Positions 1 through 9,738 of a stretch of 64,000 nt of DNA are shown one piece after another (within the stretch, counting starts at the first letter, position 1; each line of letters starts with the position of its first letter). The stretch comes from Clostridiaceae bacterium (GTDB lineage Bacteria > Bacillota > Clostridia > Saccharofermentanales > DTU023). Below the pieces are notes generated by a model. It was not told the DNA's origin. It did not search any database and saw nothing but the letters and a program-made list of their open reading frames with translations. The translations under genes were made by a program, and so were the position numbers. Location: contig JAAYRL010000006.1 of the NCBI GenBank assembly GCA_012518795.1, forward strand, positions 180,510 to 244,509. The letters are read 5' to 3'.

Positions 1-916
1 CTACACCATTTTGAAAACCTTGCTTTTTCCCAATAAATAGTCCGAATAAAAAAGCTGCAGTAACCAGGGCACACATTCCGGCAATAATCAGTATCTTTTT
101 GGTAAGTCGACGGCGAACCCAAAGAATTCTGCTTCTTAACTGTGTCACCGTCTTAAAACGTTGATCACGGTCTTTTTTAATACACTTTTCAATGATTGAT
201 ACCAATTCTTTGTAGGGATAAATGGCTTTCAGATTTTGTTTCCTGGTTTTCCCTGTAGCCAGAAAAATCATGACCATGCCCAAAGAATAGATGTCAGCAC
301 GGTGATCAGTCTGTTCACTACCGAATTGTTCCGGTGCCATATATGCTCTTGTTCCTGCAATATACGTATCCTGATCACTATCAGTTTCCGTTTTGAAATC
401 GCGGGCAATACCGAAATCGATGAGTTTTACCTCACTTTTGTCTGTCACAATAATGTTTTCCGGCTTTATATCACGATGAATAACTGCAGGATTCTGGCCG
501 TGTATATATATTAAAATTTCACACAATTGCAGAATTATCTCAAACAGTGTTTCTCGGTTTAATGTACCGTATTTGCGGATGAAGGCGCTCAGATCATCAC
601 CTTCAAAATATTCTCGCACCATAAAACTACGTCCATTATGCTCCCATGCACCGAGCGTTTTCGGTATGGCAGGATGATCAAGCTTTGCCAATATCATGCT
701 CTCAGCAGCAGCATCTTCACTGCTCTCCGTGCTTGTGATACGGAGTACGGCACGTAAACCGTCCGATTTACGGGTGATAAAATAAACTTCTTTCTCATCA
801 TTCTGTTTGATTAAGCTGTCAAAGAAGAACCCCTCTGTTAATTCCAAGGGCATATCTGCATCAGCTATTTCTTGTTGAAGCTTTTCGCTATATGACTGCA
901 AAAATTCTGATACATC
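1..916 (-). CDS. Membrane Ser/Thr protein kinase, 3' end cut by window
   Basis: This is a Hanks-type kinase domain (about residues 40-265), then a membrane segment (about 274-295) and the start of an outside part; the C-terminus lies beyond position 1. I see HRDIKPEN (147-154), the DFG aspartate (168), MAPE (193-196) and an alpha-C glutamate near 72. The VAIK lysine position appears to be Arg59, by alignment with the kinase at 4411-8298 where it is lysine. The first residues after the membrane (GKKQGFQNG) resemble the Gly/aromatic linker of the two related proteins downstream, so a similar outer domain is likely but not seen. ATG at 916 is the first start in the kinase frame; AGGAGG lies a rather long 16 nt upstream. 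The gene has its own promoter at 961-990. Substrate unknown. Confidence 0.88.
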
Positions 917-960
917 GGACAAGCGAATTCACCTCCTATTAAAGAAAATGGATTGAAAAT

Positions 961-990
961 ATTATCTTGTTAAGACAAAAATATTGTCAA
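961..990 (-). promoter_or_regulatory. Sigma-A-type promoter for the kinase gene
   Basis: On the minus strand TTGACA (990-985) is followed after 18 nt by GATAAT (966-961), about 45 nt before the kinase start at 916. This suggests the kinase can be transcribed separately from the zinc-ribbon gene upstream. Match to consensus only. Confidence 0.55.
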
Positions 991-1047
991 GCTGTTTATG
1001 ATCATTATACTTTTGTATTTAAACAATAAACGGTATTGAGTAATAGA

Positions 1048-2634
1048 TTAAGACTTCGGGAATTCTGCACGCCAGGCTCCCCGGATGGAGAGCCATGTGA
1101 TCAACGGGTTCAAGCCACCTGAAATCGCACCTATTAACAGTGGTGTATATTGAGTTGTACCCTGCATAACAGCATTAAAAGATTCGTTAAACTGTCCTAC
1201 CAGTGCTATATATGAACCAAACAAGATAACATACCAACCCAAGCGATTTTTCGTGAGCAGCATGATAAAACCTGTAAACGAGACAATACTCATTAAAAAT
1301 TGTGAAGAAAACATATATAGGGGGAATGGAACAATATTTACAATGGTTGCTATACATATTGCAATTGAAAAGAACATTCCTGCCACACACAGCCAACACC
1401 AGACAAGTCCCCAACCTGAGAGTTGTATATGTTTAGTTTTTATAGTGGAAAGTCCCTGCATAGCAGGAGGGGTTAAAAACAGCGTTGTTGCTGTAAGCAG
1501 GCAGCTGAACAATAATGTCACCAGCAAAATCGGACGTTCGAAGTATATCCGAGACGTAGATATTGTATAAACTAATTGGACAAGCATACTCACCAATGCC
1601 GTATACAATGACGTCCGACAAACCTTTTTCTTTTCAACTTGGTCTTTCGCATCCCAAGCATTTGAGGTGCCGCTGTTAAAATCTGATTCTCGCTGCTTTT
1701 CGGGTCTCAAAAGCCGGGTAAACAGCAGTGTGCCGCTTACAGCAACAAGTACTCGCAGAAAAATATTAATGATTCTCGCAAGAGAAATCGAACTTAAAAA
1801 CAAATCCTGCAGATTGACACTCAGTGTGCCTAATACAATCACATCCAGCAGGAAGTAATTGAAAAGGAAAATGATAACTGCCATAAACATAGTACCGGCA
1901 GCATAGACCTTATATTTGACATCCTTTTGCATAAGCAGATACATGCCTGTACCGAGAAGGACAGTCACAATATTATACGAAACTGAACCACAATAAATTA
2001 GATTGCTATCCGGGAAAAGATGAGGAATATAGGTCATCAGCCAAATACCGATAAGCCAAACTGCCGCCCATAAAGCACGGATCGGTTTTACTGTAAAGGG
2101 AACTGAATCATCGCTATTATTCTGTAACTGTACAGCATCTTTTATTTCTATAGATGTACAAGCGTTGGCAGGTTGAACCGGCATATAACGCTGTTGTCCG
2201 CAGTCTTCACAGAATAATGCACCTTCCAGCAGCGGAGCACCACATTTGTGGCAAAACGAAGTCGATAGATCTTGTTCATTCATCGGAGACGGTACAGCCT
2301 TATGCTGCACTTCCGGTGTTCCGGAAACAGCGGATGGCTCAACCTTCGCGGTTTCGTTTTGCATCATCATTTGTGACGGAGGTACATAAGTACCGGGTTT
2401 ACAGTTTTTCACCACAAGATATGAGATGATCGCACCAATCACCGCCATAAGGATGGCGAGGGCATACGATCCAAAACCAAGGTTCGCTACCCCGCCTATG
2501 AAACCTCCTAAAAATTCCAATCCCAACCATAGACAGATAGTAAGTGCTATGAAACCACCCGGCTTTCGCCCGCGAGCCAGAGCATTTTTTTTGTTTACAT
2601 TAACTAATGCTATAAGTGCTAAGATTTCTAACAT
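1048..2634 (-). CDS. Zinc-ribbon polytopic membrane protein
   Basis: This 528-residue protein has two N-terminal hydrophobic segments (about 28-50 and 56-76), a polar stretch, a zinc ribbon of two CxxC pairs (Cys128/131 and Cys142/145), and then a large C-terminal region with roughly eight to nine hydrophobic segments (about 185-520). Zinc ribbons of the FCxxCG..FCxxCG kind are common at the soluble end of bacterial membrane proteins of unknown role. It lies between kinase genes on the same strand, so a role in the same envelope signalling unit is plausible, but no specific function can be read. The start at 2634 follows GAGGAGG. No enzyme motif was recognised. Confidence 0.8.
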   Translation of the reverse strand: MLEILALIALVNVNKKNALARGRKPGGFIALTICLWLGLEFLGGFIGGVANLGFGSYALAILMAVIGAIISYLVVKNCKPGTYVPPSQMMMQNETAKVEPSAVSGTPEVQHKAVPSPMNEQDLSTSFCHKCGAPLLEGALFCEDCGQQRYMPVQPANACTSIEIKDAVQLQNNSDDSVPFTVKPIRALWAAVWLIGIWLMTYIPHLFPDSNLIYCGSVSYNIVTVLLGTGMYLLMQKDVKYKVYAAGTMFMAVIIFLFNYFLLDVIVLGTLSVNLQDLFLSSISLARIINIFLRVLVAVSGTLLFTRLLRPEKQRESDFNSGTSNAWDAKDQVEKKKVCRTSLYTALVSMLVQLVYTISTSRIYFERPILLVTLLFSCLLTATTLFLTPPAMQGLSTIKTKHIQLSGWGLVWCWLCVAGMFFSIAICIATIVNIVPFPLYMFSSQFLMSIVSFTGFIMLLTKNRLGWYVILFGSYIALVGQFNESFNAVMQGTTQYTPLLIGAISGGLNPLITWLSIRGAWRAEFPKS

Positions 2635-2680
2635 TGTATGCCTCCTCTTAATTAATCAAACACCTTATAAATAAGCGTTT

Positions 2681-2715
2681 GTTCCGAAAGGAACCCTCGT
2701 CTGCCGGGAACCGGC
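2681..2715. repeat. Two adjacent small perfect hairpins
   Basis: Positions 2681-2694 form GTTCC-GAAA-GGAAC and 2703-2715 form GCCGG-GAA-CCGGC. They lie in the leader upstream of the zinc-ribbon gene (start 2634) and are more GC-rich than their surroundings. They could be mRNA leader structure or the relic of an element; the role is unknown. Confidence 0.5.
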
Positions 2716-2777
2716 TCCAATTCCCATATCGTGATAAATAATTGTTTACATACAATATATGATGAAATTCCAAACAA

Positions 2778-2800
2778 TTTGTATGCATTAAGCATACAAA
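2778..2800. repeat. Perfect 9-bp inverted repeat after the pseudokinase gene
   Basis: TTTGTATGC is repeated inverted around a 5-nt loop, 47 nt past the pseudokinase stop codon. It lacks a clear following T-run, so it is a weak terminator at best. It may instead be an operator or an mRNA 3' stabiliser. Confidence 0.5.
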
Positions 2801-2846
2801 GAGACATCGATGATTTTTAAAAAATCGGAAATGATCAAGAATTTTT

Positions 2847-4406
2847 TCAAGGTGTTAATCTGGTATTTTCTGAACCGTTAATTTGGACTCGCCACAGATT
2901 GTCACCGTCTTCTTCATTTATATAGAATATCCATCGTCCTGCAATATTAAACGGACCGGTGCGTGATGACACAATGGTATAGTGAGTTCTGCCGTCTAAA
3001 GATATCCAATCGAGAGTTTTATTATTACCTGCAACATAAAAAATACCTTCGTCCGTAACATTAGGATAATGTGCAGAAATATTTGTCAAATTATCAAGAT
3101 TTCCACCATCTAAATCCATACTGACGAGGGAACTTATACTATGATTATTTGAATCATTCCTTACATTATATGTAGAGGCAATTATTTTATCATTATTAAT
3201 ACAAAAACTCTCACAGTAATTACCGTTGATCAGATTTAAATTTCCGCCATCTAAATCACTGCTGTAGATGTGATTGCCTTTATTTGAATCAATATAAAAT
3301 AACTTTTGATCAATAATATTCAGGCAAAGATATTCCATCGAACCGCTCAATTGTGTAAGTGTTTTCGTCTCAGGATCTATTTCATACAAATATCCGGTTT
3401 CAAAATTATCATAAAGATAAAAAAGTTCATTTATAATATAAAGTGTCCCGGAATGAGAATCGCAAAACTCTTCCTTTTTTAAGTTATCGGGATTGATTCT
3501 GAAAATCTTTTCATCTGTACAGTAATAAAGCCACCCGGCAAAATAATTGAGATTATGTGCTCCGACATTTGATTGCATCAACACAATTTCTGCTGTATAG
3601 GGATTCATCCGATAGATATTGTCCTCAAAAATATAAAACACTTCGTCTTCGCTATTAGTTGCAATTGCGCCTAATTCTGATGTGTAATTTCCGGAAAGAT
3701 TCCCGCTTTTCGAATCAAAGACCGGATTTTTTATTCCGATTCCGGGTGCATCAGAAAAACCCTTTTCATAACCGATTGCATAGCCTGTTGCGTATCCGGA
3801 ATTCTCACCGATTGAACTGCCTCGTAATTTTCCCTGTTGATAAAAATAAAAAACCGTGCCTGCTATCAAGCAAACACAAACTAATATCAAAACAGCAAAT
3901 AATAATTTTTTTGGGGATAGCTTTGTGCTTTTTATCGCATTCATCAGTTCTTTTATGTCACGAAAACGTGACTGCGGATCGAAAGCAATACATTGTTCAA
4001 TCAGATTGCGAAGTACACGATTCTCAATAAATGATTCCAGATTTGTTTTATTTTCATGACCTGTTGCCATAAAAATCATCAGTACACCTAAGCTATAAAT
4101 AATTGCTTCAGAAGTATACTTATCTGTTTGACTTTGCTCCGGTGGAATGTAAGCTTCCCGCTCAATAATTGGTCGAATTGCCTCAGAAATTTGAACCCGA
4201 TCCGTTTTGGATATAATAATATTTTTCGGATGAATATATCCGGCAAATTTCGATATATCCTCATGATATTGCCTATCTAACAGAATGCAGATTTGCTGAA
4301 CAACATACAAAATCTCATTTGATTGCATAATTCCGTCTTCGGAAACGATTTCAAAAACAGAGCGTTCTTCTTGATTTTCCCATTTGAATTTTGGTTTAAA
4401 CAACAT
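2847..4406 (-). CDS. Membrane pseudokinase with propeller-like outer domain
   Basis: This 519-residue protein is a reduced kinase domain (about 1-160), one membrane segment (168-188), a linker of GYxxGY repeats (about 204-216) and a long outer region resembling the DUF5050/propeller repeats of its neighbour. The kinase part lacks a normal N-lobe. The HRD loop is reduced to YIHPKNIII (57-65, no catalytic Asp), the DFG region reads ISEAI, and only PPEQ (88-91) and the following C-lobe helices remain. It should not transfer phosphate. The start at 4406 has GGAGG 8 nt upstream and lies 4 nt after the stop of the fusion gene, so the two are probably co-transcribed. The open frame extends 42 codons further upstream inside that gene, without a better start. 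Likely a regulatory or sensor partner. Confidence 0.85.
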   Translation of the reverse strand: MLFKPKFKWENQEERSVFEIVSEDGIMQSNEILYVVQQICILLDRQYHEDISKFAGYIHPKNIIISKTDRVQISEAIRPIIEREAYIPPEQSQTDKYTSEAIIYSLGVLMIFMATGHENKTNLESFIENRVLRNLIEQCIAFDPQSRFRDIKELMNAIKSTKLSPKKLLFAVLILVCVCLIAGTVFYFYQQGKLRGSSIGENSGYATGYAIGYEKGFSDAPGIGIKNPVFDSKSGNLSGNYTSELGAIATNSEDEVFYIFEDNIYRMNPYTAEIVLMQSNVGAHNLNYFAGWLYYCTDEKIFRINPDNLKKEEFCDSHSGTLYIINELFYLYDNFETGYLYEIDPETKTLTQLSGSMEYLCLNIIDQKLFYIDSNKGNHIYSSDLDGGNLNLINGNYCESFCINNDKIIASTYNVRNDSNNHSISSLVSMDLDGGNLDNLTNISAHYPNVTDEGIFYVAGNNKTLDWISLDGRTHYTIVSSRTGPFNIAGRWIFYINEEDGDNLWRVQINGSENTRLTP

Positions 4407-4410
4407 GAAA

Positions 4411-7400
4411 CTATCCTCCGAATTGCACAGGATGATCATTAGCCCCATTAAGCCTGACACACCACAATCTGTTTCCGTCTGTAGCATTATGATAGAAAAT
4501 CCAATCTCCGACAATATTAAAATCAGTAGCATAATTCTTGGAGATTCTAATTCTTATTCGGCCATCAAAAGAACACAAGTTAATTGTTCCGTCATATGCA
4601 TTGATATAGTATATTCCATTTGTGGTTGCGTTAATCATATCAGCATTTATCTCGGAAAGATTTTCAGCTTCCTCAAAATCGCTACGGATCAACAGCAATT
4701 CTTCTGTTCCTTCATCATCACTATCATTAACTGCACAAAACAGAGTATCTTCAAATAGACAAATACTGCTGCAATTGCGGTCCAAAACTTTCACTGAATG
4801 ATTATTATTGAGATTGGAACTATATAGGCAACGATCTTTTTCATCGATATAAAATAAACTGTCATCAACAATATTCAAAGATTGAGAGGAAGGTAATTGG
4901 TTCAAAGAAGAAATATTACCGGTTGCTATGTTCAGTAAATATAGTCCGTCATCAGTCTTGACATAATAACGATCATTTAATATATGTATTTCTCCGGCCA
5001 AGTCTGCACAAAGCACATCGGTTTCAAGAGTATAGATATTGGTTTGCAGAATATTACCACCGGATGAATAATATAACCAATCATTGTAACAACTTAAAGC
5101 TGTAGCATCTTTTCCTGCCACTAAAAGCTCAGTTTCAGCTTCATTTTCCGACATTTTATAAATATTTCCATTTGAAATAAAGAAAATATAATCTTCGCTC
5201 TGTGCAGTATAAGCTCCACCGGTAATGGCAGAGTTACCGAGGCTGTTGCCACGTTTGAGATCAGGTTGTATTGCACTTGTCAGAAGAATAGGTACAGCAT
5301 CATATCCATCTGTATAGCCAACACCATAACCTCGATCATAACCAATATCAGCAGCATGACTTTTTGCTCTGAAAAATCCCACTCCGTAAGACAAAGTCGA
5401 AAATAAAGTCGTACAAATCAAAAACAAAGATGCAACTATGAGAGAACGTTTTCTTTTTGACTTTCGGATATTATTATCTCGCATAATGTAATCCCTAATC
5501 TCCTCTACACTCTGGATTCGAGATTTCGGATTAAAAGCAATACATTGTTCAATCAAATTGCGAAGCCGATTATTAACAATTTGTGATTCCAGCCCTGTTC
5601 TGGCTGTTCGGCCTGTAGCCATAAAAAGCATTACTACACCCAGGGAATATATGTCTGATAAGGGTGTTGTCTGCTCAAAACCATATTGCTCAGGTGAAGC
5701 ATAATCGAGTGTCAGAATGACAGAAGTATCTTGAACTCGCTCATGCTTATGGAATCTTGCAATTCCGAAGTCAATCAGATGGATGTTTCCATCCTTACCC
5801 ACGATTATATTCTGAGGCTTGATATCACGATGAATAACAGGGGGTACTCTGGAATGTAAATAACTCAAAATATCCACCAGTTTCAAAACAATATCAAAAA
5901 TATCTTTTGCTCCCAGATTACCACCTTTTTTTATAATCTCGTAAAGTGAACGTCCTTCAAAATATTCTCGCAATATGTATTTTTTCCCGGAATACTCAAA
6001 AGAATCAAACACTTTCGGAATCCCCGGATGATCCAATTTTTCTAACAATTTCGCTTCTTCAAGTGCATCTTCTTCAGGGTAGTCCTGTGTAATTTTAAGT
6101 AAAACTCCGGTCTTGTCCGCCCGGCGAAGCAGATAGATTTCTTTCTTGCCTTCGGGATCTTTGCGCAGGCAACTTTCATAAGAATAATTGGCTAACAGCT
6201 CTTCCGGCATACTTGCCTCAGGCAATGAATCGTGAAGTGTTTTTTTATACGAGTTGAGAAAAATTTCTATATCATTGTTTGGGATCTCGTTCTCCCCTGT
6301 TTCATCGACAATTTTTGGAGATAATATCTGCATATCCATATTCCAGGCTGTTTGAGTTTTTTCTTGATTTTGAAAAGTCTCAGGTATATCATTACTAAAT
6401 TCATCCATATCAGCAACCGCCTTTCTTTTGTTAACAGCCTGCTTAAACTTTGAACCCGCAAAAAATTGTGGTGTCAATAAAAAAGGAATAAATACAGCAC
6501 AAAACAGAATGTAACAATAGGTAAATACTGCCGCTGTTGCAATTCCTTTTCGCGTGAGTATGAAAATACCACGATCAATACAGAGAATTGATACTATCAG
6601 AAACCATTTATTATTACGAATATATTCAAACATTATTTTCATTCCGGCAGTAAAACTATACTCGAGTTTATTTACATTCGTGGAAGGAAACGGTGCATTA
6701 TTAGCTTTGATTTTGTTTGCGATATAGCGGCATGTTCCCGCCAGAATTGAATAAGAATGTCCCACAAACGAGAGTGAAATTATCACGGTATGTGTAGTTC
6801 GCTCTGCATATTCCTTAGGTAGCCGCCGTCGCATAACAAAACTCCTTATACGCGGGAGAATAATAAAACAGACACTGCAAAAGACAAAGCCTGCCCATAA
6901 AAGATATATATTCCCTAAATAACATTCATAGAGAACTGTAGGCAGAAGCATCACTTGATTGAGGAGCGAGAAGAAATATATATACATGTAAAGCCGGTCA
7001 CAGTTGCGCGTTGTTCCCGGGACGATAGTTCCGTCAAAAATCATTTCCAAAAGACCATAGGCATACCGACGTTGTTTGCATGTTTCTTCAGTGAACGTTC
7101 TGCTTACATATTCCGTAAACTCAAGTCCTTGTAATTGGGCATATTTTCCATGGTACCCCATACTGTAAAAGCAGATAGCTTTATCGAAATCTTCCGATAC
7201 TTTATCCTCGGACCAAAGGCCACTCTTTTCCAATATACTTTTGCGCAAAAAAACATTATGTCCGATCAGCGGGACAAAATAGCCTTGCAGTGCTTTACAC
7301 GGCCAAACATTATGAAACAGATTATTGATCTGATGGCCTGTAGCGTATGTAAAATAGTTTTCATACAAATTTTCCGCCTTAGTGGCACATTGTACATAAG

Positions 7401-8298
7401 CCAGTTTTTCGTCTGCTGCAAATTCCGGAATAATTGCCTCAATAATTTTTTCTTTTACTCCGGAATCCTTGTCTAGCAGCAAAATTATCTCATTTATCTT
7501 AATATCTCCTTCTGCGTAGCCTTCTGCAAAAGGTTGTCCTTTCTGTGTCAGGCTTTCCGGAGAATTACCGGCGATTACGGCGTTACCAAAACGCAAGGTA
7601 TAATTAAGATTAGAAGATTTTTTGAACAAACCGTGCCTTCCCTCTTGTGGACGTACAACGAAAGGAATCCGGTTCTTACGATAAAACTGAATACGTTCTG
7701 CAGCTTGTATTTCTTGCTCAGTTAACGAGAAGGAATCAAATAAAAAAGTCTTGATCAGCAGTTCTATTTTCTCTTTTGTACAATAACCGCCAAGCATCGG
7801 TGCAAGTCCGTCGTCTGAAACTACAATATTACTTTCTTGACCGCTATATTCATGATAGCGTTTTACTGCAACCATGCTCTGCCGCAAAGTTTGAAAGATT
7901 ACTGCATTATCTTCCAAATAAACAGGTATACTGATCGTAACCGGTAAAAGCGCCTCGCGGGAAACTTCTTTACGAACCGTATTCATATAATGTTTTCTGT
8001 TAATTTGCAGGTTCCCTGCAAGAATTTCACAAATTGACGGTCGCAGAGACCATAAAGTATCTGTAATATATTGCAAGGGATAAATAAAGAAAACAAAAGA
8101 AAGAAAAAGTCGAATTAAGCTTCCCAAGGTTCTGCCGTAAAGCAAGAATAATGTAATGTGTGCTCCTGCATTAATCATAAGCACAATAAAATAAGGCCAA
8201 ACACCACATATACTATTTCCGATATTTTCCGGAATTTTTCTTGATTTTTTTTGTTTTTCCGGTTTTTTTCTTTTGCTCCGAATTAATTTTTTACGCAT
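4411..8298 (-). CDS. Fusion: GT2 glycosyltransferase, Ser/Thr kinase, outer propeller-like domain
   Basis: This 1295-residue protein joins three modules. Residues 30-80 are membrane helices. About 115-420 is a processive-type family 2 glycosyltransferase with SDDG (161-164), DKD (276-278), SED (368-370) and QRRYAYG (409-415), followed by several membrane helices up to about 615. About 715-940 is a complete kinase: Lys735, HRDIKPQN (823-830), DFG (843-845), SPE (868-870). A last membrane segment (952-972) leads to a GYxxGY linker (about 987-999) and an outer region of DUF5050-like repeats. It starts 1 nt after the stop of the lipoprotein gene, so the two are translationally coupled. I infer that an outside sensor domain controls polysaccharide synthesis through the kinase. 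The sugar donor and product are unknown. The frame is continuous, with no sign of an artefactual join. Confidence 0.9.
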   Translation of the reverse strand: MRKKLIRSKRKKPEKQKKSRKIPENIGNSICGVWPYFIVLMINAGAHITLFLLYGRTLGSLIRLFLSFVFFIYPLQYITDTLWSLRPSICEILAGNLQINRKHYMNTVRKEVSREALLPVTISIPVYLEDNAVIFQTLRQSMVAVKRYHEYSGQESNIVVSDDGLAPMLGGYCTKEKIELLIKTFLFDSFSLTEQEIQAAERIQFYRKNRIPFVVRPQEGRHGLFKKSSNLNYTLRFGNAVIAGNSPESLTQKGQPFAEGYAEGDIKINEIILLLDKDSGVKEKIIEAIIPEFAADEKLAYVQCATKAENLYENYFTYATGHQINNLFHNVWPCKALQGYFVPLIGHNVFLRKSILEKSGLWSEDKVSEDFDKAICFYSMGYHGKYAQLQGLEFTEYVSRTFTEETCKQRRYAYGLLEMIFDGTIVPGTTRNCDRLYMYIYFFSLLNQVMLLPTVLYECYLGNIYLLWAGFVFCSVCFIILPRIRSFVMRRRLPKEYAERTTHTVIISLSFVGHSYSILAGTCRYIANKIKANNAPFPSTNVNKLEYSFTAGMKIMFEYIRNNKWFLIVSILCIDRGIFILTRKGIATAAVFTYCYILFCAVFIPFLLTPQFFAGSKFKQAVNKRKAVADMDEFSNDIPETFQNQEKTQTAWNMDMQILSPKIVDETGENEIPNNDIEIFLNSYKKTLHDSLPEASMPEELLANYSYESCLRKDPEGKKEIYLLRRADKTGVLLKITQDYPEEDALEEAKLLEKLDHPGIPKVFDSFEYSGKKYILREYFEGRSLYEIIKKGGNLGAKDIFDIVLKLVDILSYLHSRVPPVIHRDIKPQNIIVGKDGNIHLIDFGIARFHKHERVQDTSVILTLDYASPEQYGFEQTTPLSDIYSLGVVMLFMATGRTARTGLESQIVNNRLRNLIEQCIAFNPKSRIQSVEEIRDYIMRDNNIRKSKRKRSLIVASLFLICTTLFSTLSYGVGFFRAKSHAADIGYDRGYGVGYTDGYDAVPILLTSAIQPDLKRGNSLGNSAITGGAYTAQSEDYIFFISNGNIYKMSENEAETELLVAGKDATALSCYNDWLYYSSGGNILQTNIYTLETDVLCADLAGEIHILNDRYYVKTDDGLYLLNIATGNISSLNQLPSSQSLNIVDDSLFYIDEKDRCLYSSNLNNNHSVKVLDRNCSSICLFEDTLFCAVNDSDDEGTEELLLIRSDFEEAENLSEINADMINATTNGIYYINAYDGTINLCSFDGRIRIRISKNYATDFNIVGDWIFYHNATDGNRLWCVRLNGANDHPVQFGG

Positions 8299-8299
8299 C

Positions 8300-9586
8300 T
8301 TATTCCGATTCAGAATTTTGCTCCAAAGGATTTCGCTTCATCTGAGCAAAAGCAAGCCAGCTCGTGGCAGCCACACTTTGTGAATTGTTGAATTCCCATA
8401 AAGTTTCTGATCCGGCAATAACAAAACCGGTAGAAACACCATCTCTGTCAGCAGCAGGAATACTTCCATCTTTTTCGGTCTGAGTTTCTAAATATTTCAT
8501 TATTGAATCATATTTTTCCGAATGTCCGAGTTTGTTGTAACAGACCGCCATTTGTGCCGTTCCTTCATTCCAAACGCCGTCCAAATCCCCTGCACTAAAA
8601 TCAAAGCCTTCCCCTACAGCTATTCTGTTCTCAATAAATGAAATAATTTGATGAGCATCTCCCAGCTCTTCATCTAACGCAAGAATCGCCAGAGTATTCG
8701 TATCCAACGGAATAACTCCTTTACTTATAGTCTTGCCATCATCCAGCGTACCGGTATAAAAACAATGTAACTCATCATCATACATAGATAGTACAAACGT
8801 TTTAGCATAATCTGATGCTTTCCGATACTCTGCAGATTTATCCGGATCTTTTTCCGCGATTGCATCAGCTATTACAGAGAATGCACTGATCAGACCGATA
8901 TTGTGTTCCGTTGATTTATAAGTAACTATCTTTTGTGTATCATCCCATCCTTCATATCCTGCCGTAAAACCACCACTATCGGATTTTAGCGTTAGAACAA
9001 AGTCGGCTGCCCGAATCGCAGCTTCAAGATATTCCTCTCTATGCTCAGCATCAGCATTTTCTGCTACTGTACACAGTGCCAAAACAGTCCAAGCAATATT
9101 TCCGGTTGAAGTTGAAACAGTATATGAATCCTCTTGCCAACTTCCATCCTGCCAAAATCCGGGAAGTCTGATTGTAACTTTTCCGGCTGTAATCGATCTG
9201 CCGGAATCACTTTTGGGGTCACCACTAATATAAGCATTTCTTAGTCTTCCATCTTGAAATGTTCGATCATGCTCCTGAGCAAATAGAATTGCATCTGCAA
9301 TTTTTTGAGCATGCCAGTCGGCTCCGGCATATGATAATACAATAATTGCTAATGCATTATCATACAGGTAAGCATCGTCAGAATTCTTTGATTTTTTAGG
9401 AATACTTGCAATGAAACCATTACTTTCTTCAACTTTATCAGCTAAAAAACCTGCTGCAGCAGAAATTTTAGCTATCTCCTTTGCATCAGGCTTAATATTA
9501 CGCTCAGAATTACAACCGGTCAGAATCAAAACAAATGCGGTAAGTATACACAGTATAGCTTTTGCAAGTTTCAGCAATTTGCCCAT
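8300..9586 (-). CDS. Lipoprotein resembling an alpha/alpha-barrel glycosidase
   Basis: A 428-residue exported lipoprotein: basic N-terminus, hydrophobic segment and lipobox LTGC (Cys25). The mature part has repeated paired-helix patterns (for example YLYDNALAII and STEHNIGLISAF) typical of six-hairpin (alpha/alpha)6 glycosidases or related carbohydrate-active enzymes. I cannot assign a GH family. An open frame starts at GTG 9598, but that GTG overlaps the ribosome site GGAGG; ATG 9586 is well placed behind it and is preferred. It sits directly upstream of the glycosyltransferase/kinase fusion (1 nt gap). By analogy with cellulose-type operons, where a hydrolase accompanies the synthase, it may trim or help release the polymer; that is inference. 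Confidence 0.8.
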   Translation of the reverse strand: MGKLLKLAKAILCILTAFVLILTGCNSERNIKPDAKEIAKISAAAGFLADKVEESNGFIASIPKKSKNSDDAYLYDNALAIIVLSYAGADWHAQKIADAILFAQEHDRTFQDGRLRNAYISGDPKSDSGRSITAGKVTIRLPGFWQDGSWQEDSYTVSTSTGNIAWTVLALCTVAENADAEHREEYLEAAIRAADFVLTLKSDSGGFTAGYEGWDDTQKIVTYKSTEHNIGLISAFSVIADAIAEKDPDKSAEYRKASDYAKTFVLSMYDDELHCFYTGTLDDGKTISKGVIPLDTNTLAILALDEELGDAHQIISFIENRIAVGEGFDFSAGDLDGVWNEGTAQMAVCYNKLGHSEKYDSIMKYLETQTEKDGSIPAADRDGVSTGFVIAGSETLWEFNNSQSVAATSWLAFAQMKRNPLEQNSESE

Positions 9587-9738
9587 TTTAACCTCCACGT
9601 CTCTGAATTATCAGTTTTAGCGATAATCTCCCCAAAAAAACTTGACATAGCATCAAAATTATTAGCTTAACTCTGACACATGTTTTTTTAACATCTTAAA
9701 TTATTTCAAATATCTACTTAATGCATGCAAAGATATTT

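Noticed and set aside
921..923. TTG start for the edge kinase right after the AGGAGG site
   Set aside because: This frame meets a TAG stop after a few codons; the kinase frame is offset and its first start is ATG 916.
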